64,000 nt of DNA from Anticarsia gemmatalis (Eukaryota; Arthropoda; Insecta; Lepidoptera; Erebidae): contig NC_134756.1 in assembly GCF_050436995.1 (NCBI RefSeq), positions 9,734,001 through 9,798,000 on the forward strand. The letters are read 5' to 3'. Positions 13,501 to 22,600 of this stretch are shown one piece after another. Numbering within the stretch: position 1 is the stretch's first letter; every line of letters begins with the position of its first letter. The position numbers were made by a program, and so were the translations under genes. Below the pieces are notes generated by a model, which saw nothing but the letters and a program-made list of their open reading frames with translations, made no database searches and had not been told where the DNA came from.

Positions 13501-16500
13501 AAATACGGTACCGTTTTGAAATTAAACGTAATTTTAAACCGTGTCAGTATTTCACTAATGCCGTAAATGTACAACATTGCAATTCCTGAAGTAAAACTAG
13601 TTATTTCTTACCATGTGATAAGTAGCTATCGAATTATAAAGAAAATTGATCAGCGCCCCTAGCGTGTGTTTAAAGAACTAATTTTCACTCATTTTTACAA
13701 GTAATTTTAGGCATCGTATACCCCATATAAATACGATAAGATAGCACCTAAAAACTTGTTATTCTCATAAAACTCACGTGAACCTAGCTAGTTCGAATAA
13801 TAGTGAACGTTGTAGCCAAATATAGGTCAGGAAGATGTTATCACAATTTTTTATACCAATAATTTTCAACGTCCAGGTTCCGCATAGCAGCAGTATACAT
13901 GAATCAAGACAACAAGCAAGGGAAGAGTAGTGCGCGGTTTCATCTACAGCGTGGAGGGTTCAAAGCGCCGCGTGCACCTGTACTCACCAGCGCTGTTCCT
14001 GTTTCACATACTTCTATACAGCTTGAGTGGACTGTGAGTATTAAAATAATTCTGAAAATGTGTTTGAAATACATCTACGTTCCGCCATTCAAAGTCAAAG
14101 TCAAATATTCTTTATTTCATAAACTTTAACAAGTATTTGAAATCGTCAAAATATTTTTTATCTACCATCGTTTCGGAACTCATTTAATTGCAGGTTACCA
14201 TACTCCGGGCTACTATTGAACTACTACTATTACTATCTGGGAATCAAACCCGCGAACTCATTAGCTGTCGGATATAAGAACAACCGCGCCCCTGAGGCAC
14301 TAAACTTATATTTTATAGTAAATGTGCTACAATATCACGAATATATCTATATATTATATTGCCCCGCAAGGTTTTCAATCAGAATATTCCACAAAATGCT
14401 AATCTGGCAATATCTGTAAATAAACAGAATACAAAACGCACAAGTCCTATAAACAAACATCAGTCATTTGTGGTTTTACATTGTAAATAACTATCACGAC
14501 TATTACGAGGTATCGGGATAATGAGTACTCCAACTTGTTGTTGAACGGTAATCTAAACTCATAGGCCATTAGCGCTGTATTGAAATCTAAATCACTACTC
14601 ATTTATATTAAATGTAAATGTTTAGTTCAAATAATTTCATCTGTTATATTTGATTTGCTAATTGGACACGTTCTGATGTTTGTATGATTCGAATTATAAT
14701 TTTGTCACTATACCTATCAAATGTTAGTGAATGTGGATAGACTTTATTGTGTATCTCATACCTATATGGATGTATCTAACATCCAATCCTTGAAAAACTG
14801 GTTTTGGCAGTCTCCCCATTGTTGTTTCGGTTTATAAACACTTTCGCAGAAGAATGATAACTTCAGCAAACTTCTTAAATCTCAGTATTTTTGGTTAAAC
14901 AACAACAACAACAAGTATTTTTGGTGGTTTAGGTAACGAAAGTATTAAGTGGTGTCTAAAGTGTTCGAAAAACTTATCACTAAACTGGTTTTTATTCTTC
15001 TTTCTTATTTTTATTTTAATTCTATAGATATTTTTGGCAGTAACCAATAATAAATGTTTCCATATAGTGGTCAAGCGGCGGTGAGGTAGAAGCGGAAGGT
15101 TTCTACGTGTACTACCGCGAGGTGGTCTCCGCGGGCGCGTATGAGAAGGTGACGGCGGCCGGCGACGCGCGCCGCATACTGCTCGCTCATCTCGAGCCTG
15201 ACACCGGCTACGATGTCAAGATACAAGCTTACACGGCACAGGCGGCCTCTGACTTTAGTGCTATCAAGGTAACTAATTTGTACTTAAATGTTTGGTCTTG
15301 TTGTCAAGTCCATCTTACTAATGAATGTATAGAGAAAGGGTTCTATGATTGAGAATATACTGTAAAGCTTTCGAAAGCTTGTTTTAACTTTTGAGATGCT
15401 TTGCTGTAATGCTTTATTTTTCCGTAATCTACTGCTATGAACTCATCTTTGGTAATTCTTAGTTAATTAGGATACATTATCTAGGCACTTCGGGACTACA
15501 GGATTGTATTGACTCAAAAAAGTTCTTTGATTCAATTATTAATACAGTTTGAACCGAATAACAAACCGTAATTAACGTCAATTAGAAATCATTTTTATTT
15601 CATTCGTTACTCCAATTGACAAAGAAGAAGATCAAAGAAATCGAAAGGTTCTATTTTATAATTCAGTTGTTTACTTCCTTATTTATTCAGAGCGGGCAGG
15701 TTGAGCGTTTAAAATGCGATTGTAATGAAAAACTTTGATGAAGCTTCGCGACTTTATAATCATTGTCTATCCGGAGTATTCTCAACGAGTACTTGCTTAA
15801 AGAGGTTTTAACTTTGAACTAAAGAACTTCATTTCGCTTGGATCATCAGTGAATGGGAAAAATAATGAAGGTTTCCAAAACTTTATTTAACTTTGTATAT
15901 CTTTAATACTGTCAAATAAGTAAATTTTGATAAACGAATATTTATATAATTGTCCCTAAATGTTACAAGATAATCTAAAAATAGCCCTTAAACTTTGTTC
16001 AAAGAGACAAGAACTCGTTCTCAATGCCAAACCGAAAAAAATATCCATCCATCCATCTACTGTATAAACTGATCTAGAATACTAATCGCCCAAAAAGCCA
16101 TTAAACTTTCTTCCTTATGATGGATTATCCTTGTTGTACATTCTTAAAAAGTATCTTTGTAGCCTATCAGGAAATGATTAGAGAGTTAGCTTTTCCGTTA
16201 TTGTATACAGTTGGACCGCTCAGTGGTATTGGAATAGAGCAACTTCTTTATGTCATGTGATAGTTGAACCCGGAGGAAATTTCGAATCAGCTTAAAAAAA
16301 AAACTCGAAGCACTAATCAATCTTTATAATAACAAAATCTTACAATATACTTTTCACACTTTCGTGATGACTCTTGTTCTGTGTCGCTCTTAGCGCAATT
16401 CCGAATCTTCGATCCTTAATCATTATATCGAACTATTGAAAATCGATCATTATACGGACAATTAATTTATGTTCTGAAATGAAGAGTAAGTCTCTAATAA

Positions 16501-19269
16501 GAACCATAGATCTATACTTTAAAAGTCGCCTATGACCTATTATCTCCCTATGTTGATAAGAGATTAACTGAATACATTCGTTCACCAGACGGCGAAAACT
16601 CACCGGCCAGCAGCTGACGCAGTAAGTAACACGAGCGTGGCGCCGACCGCAGAGTCTCCCAGCACTAAGGCGCCGGGAGGGGGCGCGCTGGTCACGGCGG
16701 GGGGCGCGCTGGGAGCCGCGGCCCTGCTGGTGTTGCTGGCCACGGCCTTGCTACTATGTCGACGGGCTAGGAGACCTACTGCTCATAGTAAGTTCGATTA
16801 TGTAGTTTCTGTGTCTTTTTAGGTTTTTGGAAAGGAATATTAAAGTAAAACAGCTTGATGGTGTGAGTACAGAATTGGTTGTGGTGGTTGCTACACCAGC
16901 AGTAGGTCTTGATAAAATAACACTAACGGTTGCTTAGGATCCAAAAACTTTTCTACTCATCAAAATAAGATTTTGCAGGTATTATGTAAGCTGTTTAAAA
17001 ATCTTACTTAATTTAACATCATTTATATTTTCCCAACTTTATAGAAATGTTTGTTAAGAACAAAGAAATATGTACTCGTAAGATAAAATCCAGGAAATCA
17101 TATTCCCACCGCCGTACAGTAAAAAGAATAGAAAGCTGAATAATTTCAGTGATCGCATTATTCCGCGCCGGGAACCACACGTGGTGAATAAACACAACAC
17201 TAGCTTAGCATACACAATCTGTTAAATTAATTTAACAGTGCAACATGAGACTGTACAATTTGTAACCTCATATTCAGACAGAGATAGCGCTACTAATAAT
17301 AGTTCTCTCTTAATTAACACGTGTTTGTGGCCCCGCTCGCTAGAGGGAGCCCGCTATCTTGATACTTTTTCAAAGAGTGTTTTGGGATAAAGGTTTTGCT
17401 CCACGTTTGGATAAGATCTTAAAGAACTGCTTTAAGTAAGGTCCGATACTTCCTTCCTTGTTTTGGGTTATCATAATATTTGTGGAAAATATTTTTACTC
17501 AAAATAAAGGCAAGGACGCAAGAGTAAAAGAGTATTGATTTCAACAGAACCCATAATAGAAAAAATACAACATTTTGTTAGGTCATTCAGACAACCTAAC
17601 AGTCGAGTCAATTTATGTTTTCGAATAAAACTTTTAGGAATTTAATCGGATTGTGTAGATAGTCCGTAATGAACAGTTTTATACATGGTTTGATTTAGGT
17701 ACAGAAACAATGTTTTAATGACCCCCGGGCTAGGTCTAACGAGCCTTGTTACTTTTCGTTTTTTCTGTTGAATCAATGTCAAAAGGCCTGGATTTAGACA
17801 TTTATTTTGTTTTAGAATTTAGGCCTGGATTTAGTGGTAGTTTCAGTAATATAATAGATATTTTATTGTTTTGGTGTGGTTAAGTGTCCAACACACATAG
17901 CTATTATAAAAGAGTTTAAAGACGGCGGTATGTTTTTTTTTGGTTTGTTTCGTATTTAGGTTTCATTGTGAGACAAGGAAAATTGATTCAGTACGCGAAT
18001 CCCGATAAGATTATCTTTATCAGGGAAAAAAGTATTTTTTTTAACTTAAAGCCAGTTTTTTGACATCTCCAGTAAATATTGTCCCTTAAACTCGTCTATA
18101 AATATGTTGTCTTCATGCTTAATACTCCACTATTCAAACTTCTTATTTAGTTGTCTGATTGAAACGGGCTACGTTATCAGTAGGTAGGAAGCACTGATAG
18201 CACAGCTACTAATGTATAATATACGAACATTAACCCATTTCGCAAAACGTTAGTGGTGAACACAATGTGGTGCTGATGATTTATCATTGCAGATTTTAGG
18301 AAAATCTCTTGTTTTGCTAGTAAGGGAATATTCATTATTTGATTATTGTAAAGTTTCACTTGGTGGTAATGTTGTATGTCGTTTATTATAAAACTGTGTT
18401 CACAATTACTCTTGCTTTGCATTAACCGTTCCCAGCCTAACGGAATTACATACTCCATGACTGTTGCTAGTGCTAAAAAGTCACTTAAATGTGTATTACG
18501 CTGTCAATACAAAGGAACCGTCCATAGTTACTGGATTATAATCTGTTTTTTGTAGTACCATCAGATGAAATGTGGCGTAGGCGTTGATTGCTAAAAAGAA
18601 ATACAACAATTCATAATATTTTATGTAAACAATATAATCGCATCATAACTAATGAACACAACGTTAAACGTCAGTCAAGTTCAAAGTATGTCAAAATGAA
18701 TTGAATGATTTATTACAGAGGAGAAAGGCAACGTGGCTGAGAGCGGCGGTGCCAACGGCTACATACCGGCTAAAGTGCCAATCACTATCACTGCGAACCC
18801 CATGCATTCTGAGGTAAACTAATAAACTAATATTGTATTAATCTCGATTTTGTTCAATGTGGTTTCAAATTGTGTAATGATTTTACAACTTATGAATTCG
18901 TTAAGTGTTTCAAACGATTCAGAAGAACTTTGTTAAATACTTTCATTGTTTAATGTACTTCTATGTCATTCCTTAAAAAAGACCGTTACAAATGTATGTA
19001 GTGACCTAATTTTAAACCATTTTGATTCGATTTACCTGCACATGTAAGTCAATAAATATTTCGTTAACTTTACGTTTCGTTTACGGTAGAAAAAGTGCTA
19101 AACATGTAAGTAGACTTTGTATTGTTTAACAAGTTCAAATAATAACTTTTATTAGGGAGGAGATGCAGGAGTAGAAATGTCATTTTTACACAATAACAAC
19201 ACCGGCAACAACGACGACACACTGCCTCACTCAAGGAAAAACGGCCCAGCACCGCGACAGTACGTGTGA
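4342..19269 (+). CDS. ihog: Ihog/Boi-type Hedgehog co-receptor, 14 exons, 5' end missing
   Basis: Fourteen exons with GT/AG junctions join in one frame: 4342-4592, 6043-6243, 7276-7448, 7818-8028, 8406-8622, 8878-9008, 9268-9352, 9440-9546, 12498-12616, 13877-14033, 15068-15268, 16589-16787, 18719-18813, 19156-19269. Numbering from the first full codon (Leu), the 752 residues hold four Ig domains (Cys 24/84, 131/178, 239/283, 321/369), a basic linker (395-422), two FN3 domains (about 427-525 and 531-620), a membrane segment (about 649-674) and a tail of about 78 residues. Family knowledge: Ihog proteins sit in the plasma membrane, bind Hedgehog through the first FN3 domain in a heparin-dependent way, and work with Patched to promote Hedgehog reception. 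The signal peptide exon is absent, and exon 1 here begins with the last two bases of a codon. The paralogue Boi has the same layout, so ihog versus boi is less certain than the family. No stop or frameshift is seen. Confidence 0.9.
4921..5030 (+). repeat. Probable non-LTR retrotransposon remnant
   Basis: CCCATGGGTGTCGTAAAAGG followed by TGACTAAG is a phrase I recognise from dispersed retroelement sequence in Lepidoptera. It lies in the intron between exons A and B. Identification is by recognition only. Confidence 0.35.
5905..5955 (+). repeat. Fragment of a common non-LTR 3' tail
   Basis: TCTCTCTCATTGCTTCAGGA then GCCAGCAGTGGGACAGT resemble the tail motif seen more fully at 32487-32560 and in reverse at 59716-59775. 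It lies in the intron before exon B. Confidence 0.4.
6043..6243 (+). CDS. ihog: Ihog-type exon B: end of Ig1, start of Ig2
   Basis: The acceptor is TTTCTTTCCAG and the donor is AAG|GTGATT; both ends are phase 0. The first codon is the closing Cys of Ig1 (residue 84, CVIWYG), followed by the G-strand run SVPARLTVA and then Ig2 with Cys 131 and the Trp pair 144/145. The YQ-C-x-x-WYG context with S-V-P-A-R-L-T-V-A is a feature I associate with Ihog-family first Ig domains. Confidence 0.9.
7276..7448 (+). CDS. ihog: Ihog-type exon C: end of Ig2
   Basis: The acceptor is ATTTTCAG and the donor TTCG|GTGAGT, phase 0 in and phase 2 out. It encodes residues 151-207 plus two bases of Arg 208. The Ig F-strand signature D-S-G-L-Y-S-C (172-178) closes Ig2, followed by the THVKVQ G strand. 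Confidence 0.9.
7818..8028 (+). CDS. ihog: Ihog-type exon D: most of Ig3
   Basis: The acceptor is CAACCCAG and the donor GAG|GTGAGT. It completes Arg 208 and encodes residues 209-278. The Ig3 B strand is RLWCGAV (Cys 239), and the C strand Trp is in NISWSLEG (251). The intron falls just before the closing Cys, the same arrangement as in Ig1. Confidence 0.9.
8406..8622 (+). CDS. ihog: Ihog-type exon E: end of Ig3, start of Ig4
   Basis: The acceptor is TTCTCCCAG and the donor AATG|GTAAGT (strong consensus), phase 0 in and phase 1 out. It encodes residues 279-350: G-I-Y-S-C (Cys 283) closes Ig3, and Ig4 opens with HVTCGNS (Cys 321) and VYWVLN (Trp 334). Confidence 0.9.
8878..9008 (+). CDS. ihog: Ihog-type exon F: end of Ig4
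   Basis: The acceptor is GTATCTCAG and the donor CAG|GTATAC. It completes Asp 351 and encodes residues 352-394. A-G-I-V-Q-C (Cys 369) is the Ig F strand, with Cys 372 and Cys 377 shortly after. The exon is clearly GC-richer than the flanking introns, so a second frame is also open here; splice phase and domain content decide the frame. Confidence 0.88.
9268..9352 (+). CDS. ihog: Ihog-type exon G: basic linker between Ig4 and FN3-1
   Basis: The acceptor is CTTTTCACAG and the donor AAAG|GTAAAG, phase 0 in and phase 1 out. The 28 residues (395-422) are rich in Pro, Lys, Arg and His, including KRHNRKNPRKHK. No domain is seen. The cluster of positive charge just before the Hedgehog/heparin-binding FN3 domain could add to heparan sulfate contact; that is inference. 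Confidence 0.8.
9440..9546 (+). CDS. ihog: Ihog-type exon H: start of first FN3 domain
   Basis: The acceptor is TTGTTCCAG and the donor AAG|GTAAAA. It encodes Ala 423 to Lys 458. P-S-R-P-N-V-T-R-L and VMVTWSHENQ (Trp 445) are the A and B strands of an FN3 fold. In the fly protein this domain carries the Hedgehog-binding face. A 2.95 kb intron follows, the longest inside the recovered gene. Confidence 0.88.
9547..12497 (+). other. ihog: Long intron within the first FN3 domain
   Basis: The intron is 2,951 bases and AT-rich. It contains one recognisable mobile element (10633-10826, minus strand). Open frames at 9793-10032 and 10259-10483 have low-complexity Asn/Ile content and no recognisable motif, so I do not call them genes. 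Confidence 0.6.
10633..10826 (-). mobile_element. Non-autonomous Helitron, minus strand, in an ihog intron
   Basis: Read on the minus strand it begins TC (TTACTCATATAATAAATGCG follows), contains CTCTTTCACGG and ATCCCCGGAAA, has CGCGGACGAAG near the end and finishes CTAG. The flanks are A at 10632 and T at 10827, as expected for insertion between A and T. It differs from the three plus-strand Helitrons of this window in sequence. Confidence 0.65.
12498..12616 (+). CDS. ihog: Ihog-type exon I: middle of first FN3 domain
   Basis: The acceptor is ATTTATACAG and the donor ACAA|GTTTGT, phase 0 in and phase 2 out. It encodes VQYREV through GLTPGKYY (459-497) and two bases of Lys 498. L-T-P-G-K-Y-Y-K-F is the typical FN3 E-F turn and F strand. 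A 5S-like repeat remnant starts about 55 bases downstream of the donor. Confidence 0.87.
12673..12735 (+). repeat. 5S-rRNA-like SINE remnant
   Basis: GGTTAAGC (12688-12695) and GGATGGGTGACC (12719-12730) are internal-promoter-region phrases of 5S rRNA, with the spacing of the 3' half of that gene. The 5' half is missing, so this is a SINE3-type fragment and not a functional 5S gene. It starts about 55 bases after the exon I donor. Confidence 0.55.
13047..13075. repeat. Decayed fragment of foldback family F
   Basis: GGAGGCGCTGATCAGAT matches the family phrase GAGGCGCTGATCAGAT at 29800-29816. An opposite-sense piece lies at 13646-13690. Confidence 0.35.
13621..13690. repeat. Decayed fragment of foldback family F
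   Basis: ATTGATCAGCGCCCCTAGCG followed by GTG and AAAGAACTA resembles the family arm at 2150-2180. It lies in the intron before exon J. Confidence 0.4.
13877..14033 (+). CDS. ihog: Ihog-type exon J: end of FN3-1, start of FN3-2
   Basis: The acceptor is CAACGTCCAG and the donor ACT|GTGAGT. It completes Lys 498 and encodes 499-550. FRIAAVYMNQDNKQGKSS is the F-G region of FN3-1, and APVLTSAVPVSHTSIQLEWT opens FN3-2. The split at the conserved Trp (549) mirrors other FN3 genes. Confidence 0.88.
14091..14310 (-). mobile_element. tRNA-derived SINE, minus strand
   Basis: On the minus strand GCCTCAGGGGCGCGGTTG (A-box region, about 14283-14300) is followed by CGCGGGTTTGATTCCC (B box, 14239-14254). 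The other end carries the AAAGTCAAAGTCAAATATTC phrase (14093-14112), frequent in lepidopteran DNA. It lies in the intron between exons J and K. Confidence 0.5.
15068..15268 (+). CDS. ihog: Ihog-type exon K: second FN3 domain
   Basis: The acceptor is TTCCATATAG and the donor AAG|GTAACT; both ends are phase 0. It encodes residues 551-617. Strands read GFYVYYREV and LEPDTGYDVKIQAYT, the classic FN3 tyrosine corner. GC content is strikingly higher than the flanking introns. In the fly protein the second FN3 domain is needed with the first for action with Patched. Confidence 0.9.
15269..16588 (+). other. ihog: Intron K-L, nothing recognised
   Basis: AT-rich intron of 1,320 bases. I see no mobile element or coding exon in it. 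Confidence 0.5.
16589..16787 (+). CDS. ihog: Ihog-type exon L: juxtamembrane stalk and membrane segment
   Basis: The acceptor is TTCGTTCACCAG and the donor CATA|GTAAGT, phase 0 in and phase 1 out. It encodes residues 618-683: a Ser/Thr/Pro/Ala stalk, then a Gly/Ala/Leu-rich segment (about 649-674) followed by CRRARR, a stop-transfer signal that puts the C terminus in the cytoplasm. A second strong donor-like GCA|GTAAGT lies inside the exon at 16622/16623. The frame also stays open past the real donor to a stop at 16820-16822. Confidence 0.85.
16788..18718 (+). other. ihog: Intron L-M, nothing firmly recognised
   Basis: AT-rich intron of 1,931 bases. A frame at 18177-18458 on the minus strand (93 codons) shows no motif and is not called. 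Confidence 0.5.
18719..18813 (+). CDS. ihog: Ihog-type exon M: cytoplasmic tail, first part
   Basis: The acceptor is TTATTACAG and the donor GAG|GTAAAC. It completes Lys 684 and encodes 685-715. The run YIPAKVPITITANPMHSE has no domain. I associate such a sequence with insect Ihog tails; an alignment would be needed to confirm. Confidence 0.82.
19156..19269 (+). CDS. ihog: Ihog-type exon N: C terminus and stop
   Basis: The acceptor is a weak-looking ACTTTTATTAG. The exon encodes residues 716-752 and the TGA stop at 19267-19269. The tail is Asn/Asp-rich (HNNNTGNNDD) and ends PAPRQYV. Frame continuity with exon M and an immediate 3' UTR support this as the last coding exon. Confidence 0.82.
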   Translation, partial: GGDAGVEMSFLHNNNTGNNDDTLPHSRKNGPAPRQYV

Positions 19270-19610
19270 AAATAGACTCTATTCCTGTTCCAATAAGGAT
19301 CATCTCACAACAAAGTGTTGCTTTCATACAAATTCCTACCAATCTGGTAGAAAATAAATTGTTGAAGAAATGTGATATCATTATTATCGCCATATCGACG
19401 TGTACGGACTTACGACAGTACAAAATTATATTTATAATATTTACTTAGTGTAGTTATTTGTGATTATTTAGTATCAAATGTTAGAAGATTGAACATTGCA
19501 CTGAAGATTCCCGTATTGATTATACCAATTAATGGTTGGTAAGCTTTTTAGCTGACTCGGTTTTGAAATAATTATAATAAAGATTTTTATTGATTATAAT
19601 TATTTCGAAC
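19270..19610 (+). other. ihog: 3' UTR of the Ihog-type gene
   Basis: AT-rich sequence after the stop carries AATAAA at 19353-19358 and again at 19576-19581. The second lies in a hairpin with 14-base perfect arms (19565-19578 and 19593-19606), followed by a GT-containing stretch (ggtttgtt). The true cleavage site cannot be fixed from sequence alone. Confidence 0.5.
19576..19581 (+). terminator. Candidate polyadenylation signal
   Basis: AATAAA, about 307 bases after the stop codon, partly inside a 14-base-pair hairpin. An earlier AATAAA at 19353 could be used instead. Confidence 0.4.
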
Positions 19611-22600
19611 ACGGTTTGTTAAGGACTATTTATAAGGCAAGGTTTACTATTATTTTATTTATTAAAGCGTTGAGAACAATAATGGTGTAGATCTGAACTT
19701 AGTAGTAGGTATGTATTAATATCATCGACGATTATTAGCGTAAAGCGCTTCGATTTATTCTAAGAATCTCTTCAGTGTTGCCACAAAATGCAAAATTGGA
19801 AATGGTAGAAAGGCAATGTACTTAAGATTTGTTATAAATTTTGTTTGAAACAAAATTGCATTTGACTCCATAATTTTCTGTTTAATTTTGTTTTTAGTTT
19901 CTTGTACATTTTTGTTTATTATTATATTTTTATTTCTAAGGTTGTGACGTAAGGACAAGCATTTATATAACGACATCATTGGTCTTTGTTTATCTTTGAT
20001 AATTACATTTAAAGACAAAGTGGGTATGCAAAAATATATTTGAAGAGAGTAATGATCTGTTCTCTCCAAAAACATCTTTTCTTTGTTACAAATTCTTTTT
20101 AAACCCATAGAAAATATAAAGTCTCATACTTTCTTCAAAGATATTTCCCAGTAACGAAGTGTGAAACTGTTATTATAACGATAACGACCTAGTATTATAA
20201 CTTTAATGCAAATAGGGTATAAGATCGTGTATTGCCTTTGATAATATTAAAACGAATATACATTATTTTAACGTGGAACAAAAATGTGTGGCGTTAGGAG
20301 CAAAGGAATAAGAACACAGAAATATTTTGACATCATTCTATAACGTAGTTGAACTACATTTTCGCATAATTTTTAGCACAGGCACTCAGCATTCAGCCAA
20401 GTTCCTTTGCGAAATACACGTACATTTTTTGTTCCACGTTAAAAAGAATGAACAACAATGCATTCGCTCATTATTGCTCGCAAATAAGACTGAAATGTTT
20501 AGAGTTTACTCAAATTTTATATTAACGTAGAAAAAAATGTAAAACTAAGAAAAAATAACATGAAATTGTTTTTAAAGGACTCGAGAGCCGAAATAAATGT
20601 GAACGAGTACAGACTCGCTGTAAATATGCAAACAAAAGGTAAATTAAGTTTCATAATATAATTTGAGTTTAAATGGACGGCTAATTTTAATTTCTGTTAA
20701 GGCTAATGTTTTTGACATCTGGTCCGAGATGATAAGGGGAAAAGTGACGCCGTATTTTTACGAATAAACTAAAAATAACTAAACCAGTGACGTATTTGCT
20801 TGCGTTAACTTTTACACCTATGTTTTGTACCGTATTATTTACCAGTGATTTATATGTATAGTGGTCACTTTAAACTACATCGTAATGCTAGTGGAAGAAT
20901 GACTTATGTCAACATCAAGATAATGATACTTAAGTCTTTCTTTCGCTGACAGTCAGACTGATTTTTCTTACGAATTATCTTCAAGGACTTACACAATAAA
21001 GTATATTTAAATTAAATCCTTAACAAGGCGCTGAACTTCATAAATCTCGTTAATAAATTAATAAAAAACACAATTTATCAACATTAAACAATTACAAGTG
21101 GGTTTACGGGTATTTACGGGCTTCGGCGCCATTTTAAGTGTAACCGACTAATTGATTTATTATTGTACCTTAAAACGATATATTTGTAAAATATATTAAC
21201 AATACAATCCAATAAAATAATTTAATTTGTTGTTTAAATTCTCCCTCCAACGAGATAGAAACAATTTGTTTTTGCGTATGTTGACCCGAAGAATTGATTA
21301 CGATGCATAAATCAACTAAAAAAATAATATTATTTGTTTTCGAGGCAGTATAATTAAAGCTTTGAAACATTATAATTGATTGGACCGCAGGAATTTTCTT
21401 TGATGTTTCGTATTTCAACCAATATCTCAACATTTCTGACGCATATCATTAAGGATCACAGTGGGCGGCATCTATTATTAAATACAAAGTACCAACAAAA
21501 TACCATTACGTTTGTATTTATTAGGTAAAGTAAGGAAATTTGATTTGAATAATTATAATAATTACCTAGTCTATAAGTACACACAGTTACAGATCCGTAT
21601 TCTCAAACAGCTAGTATAATACCCTACTCATGCCGCGGTAGTTGCAAAAACGCCATATTTGTCCTTGAAACGGAGTTTCTCTCGTATTTCCACAACTAAG
21701 CCGACAATATAATCATACCAACAAGGCAGTATTTAAACATAATTAATGTTCTAACAGAAACGGTAATTACATACAAAAACTTGTTACATTACACAGGTGA
21801 AAAGTAAGTAAAAATTACATTACCATATTCAAATAATGTGCCAACGATAAAGATTTTCCATTAGAATGGTATTATTTTCCGGCAAATTTTCCATTTTCCC
21901 ACGTCATGTTTTTTAAAACACCGTTGATTTATGTTAAACGTATTCATAGCAATTAGCCCTGGAAGCTAATTTCCATTAGCCAGGCTCTTGTTGTTTGGTA
22001 AAATTGTGTTCCGCACTACAGCTGTGGATAAACAGAAAGCCAACTCGAGAGCAAAGTTTATTTTAAATTAAATGCTTGGATTACGCGATTCGTTGAGGAT
22101 TTCTTGAAATAATTACCAATTTCATAACTGAATTCTAAATTCGGTCGTATATTTATATATAAGGTTTGGAGAAAATTTGAATATGTTTTCACATTTAAAT
22201 TGTGCTCAATATTTTTGTATCTTCTGCCTTTCTCTACATTTGAAACATAGCTACATATATTCCCAGAAAACTTTCTAACTAATCAAAGGCGGAAAATGGA
22301 TCGTATTTTTCTTTCAAGTTTGTTTGGTCATGTATATTTTAACATAGAACAAATATGCTATTGATATTAGAAACGCAATTCAATTTCTTGGTTCGATGCA
22401 TCGCTACGTATATAAAGCAATTATTTTCCTTAACAAATGATTAGTTATACGGCTACGGATTGTGCTACTGTTTCTTTTCCTCTACGTCGTAGCGGTGTAC
22501 TTTAGTGCGCGTTACGGTCAATTAGTCGCAAGTCGCAACACGTAGCACCCACTTCGGTAATTAAAGCGAGAGAACAGAACACCAATACAAGGGAAATAAT

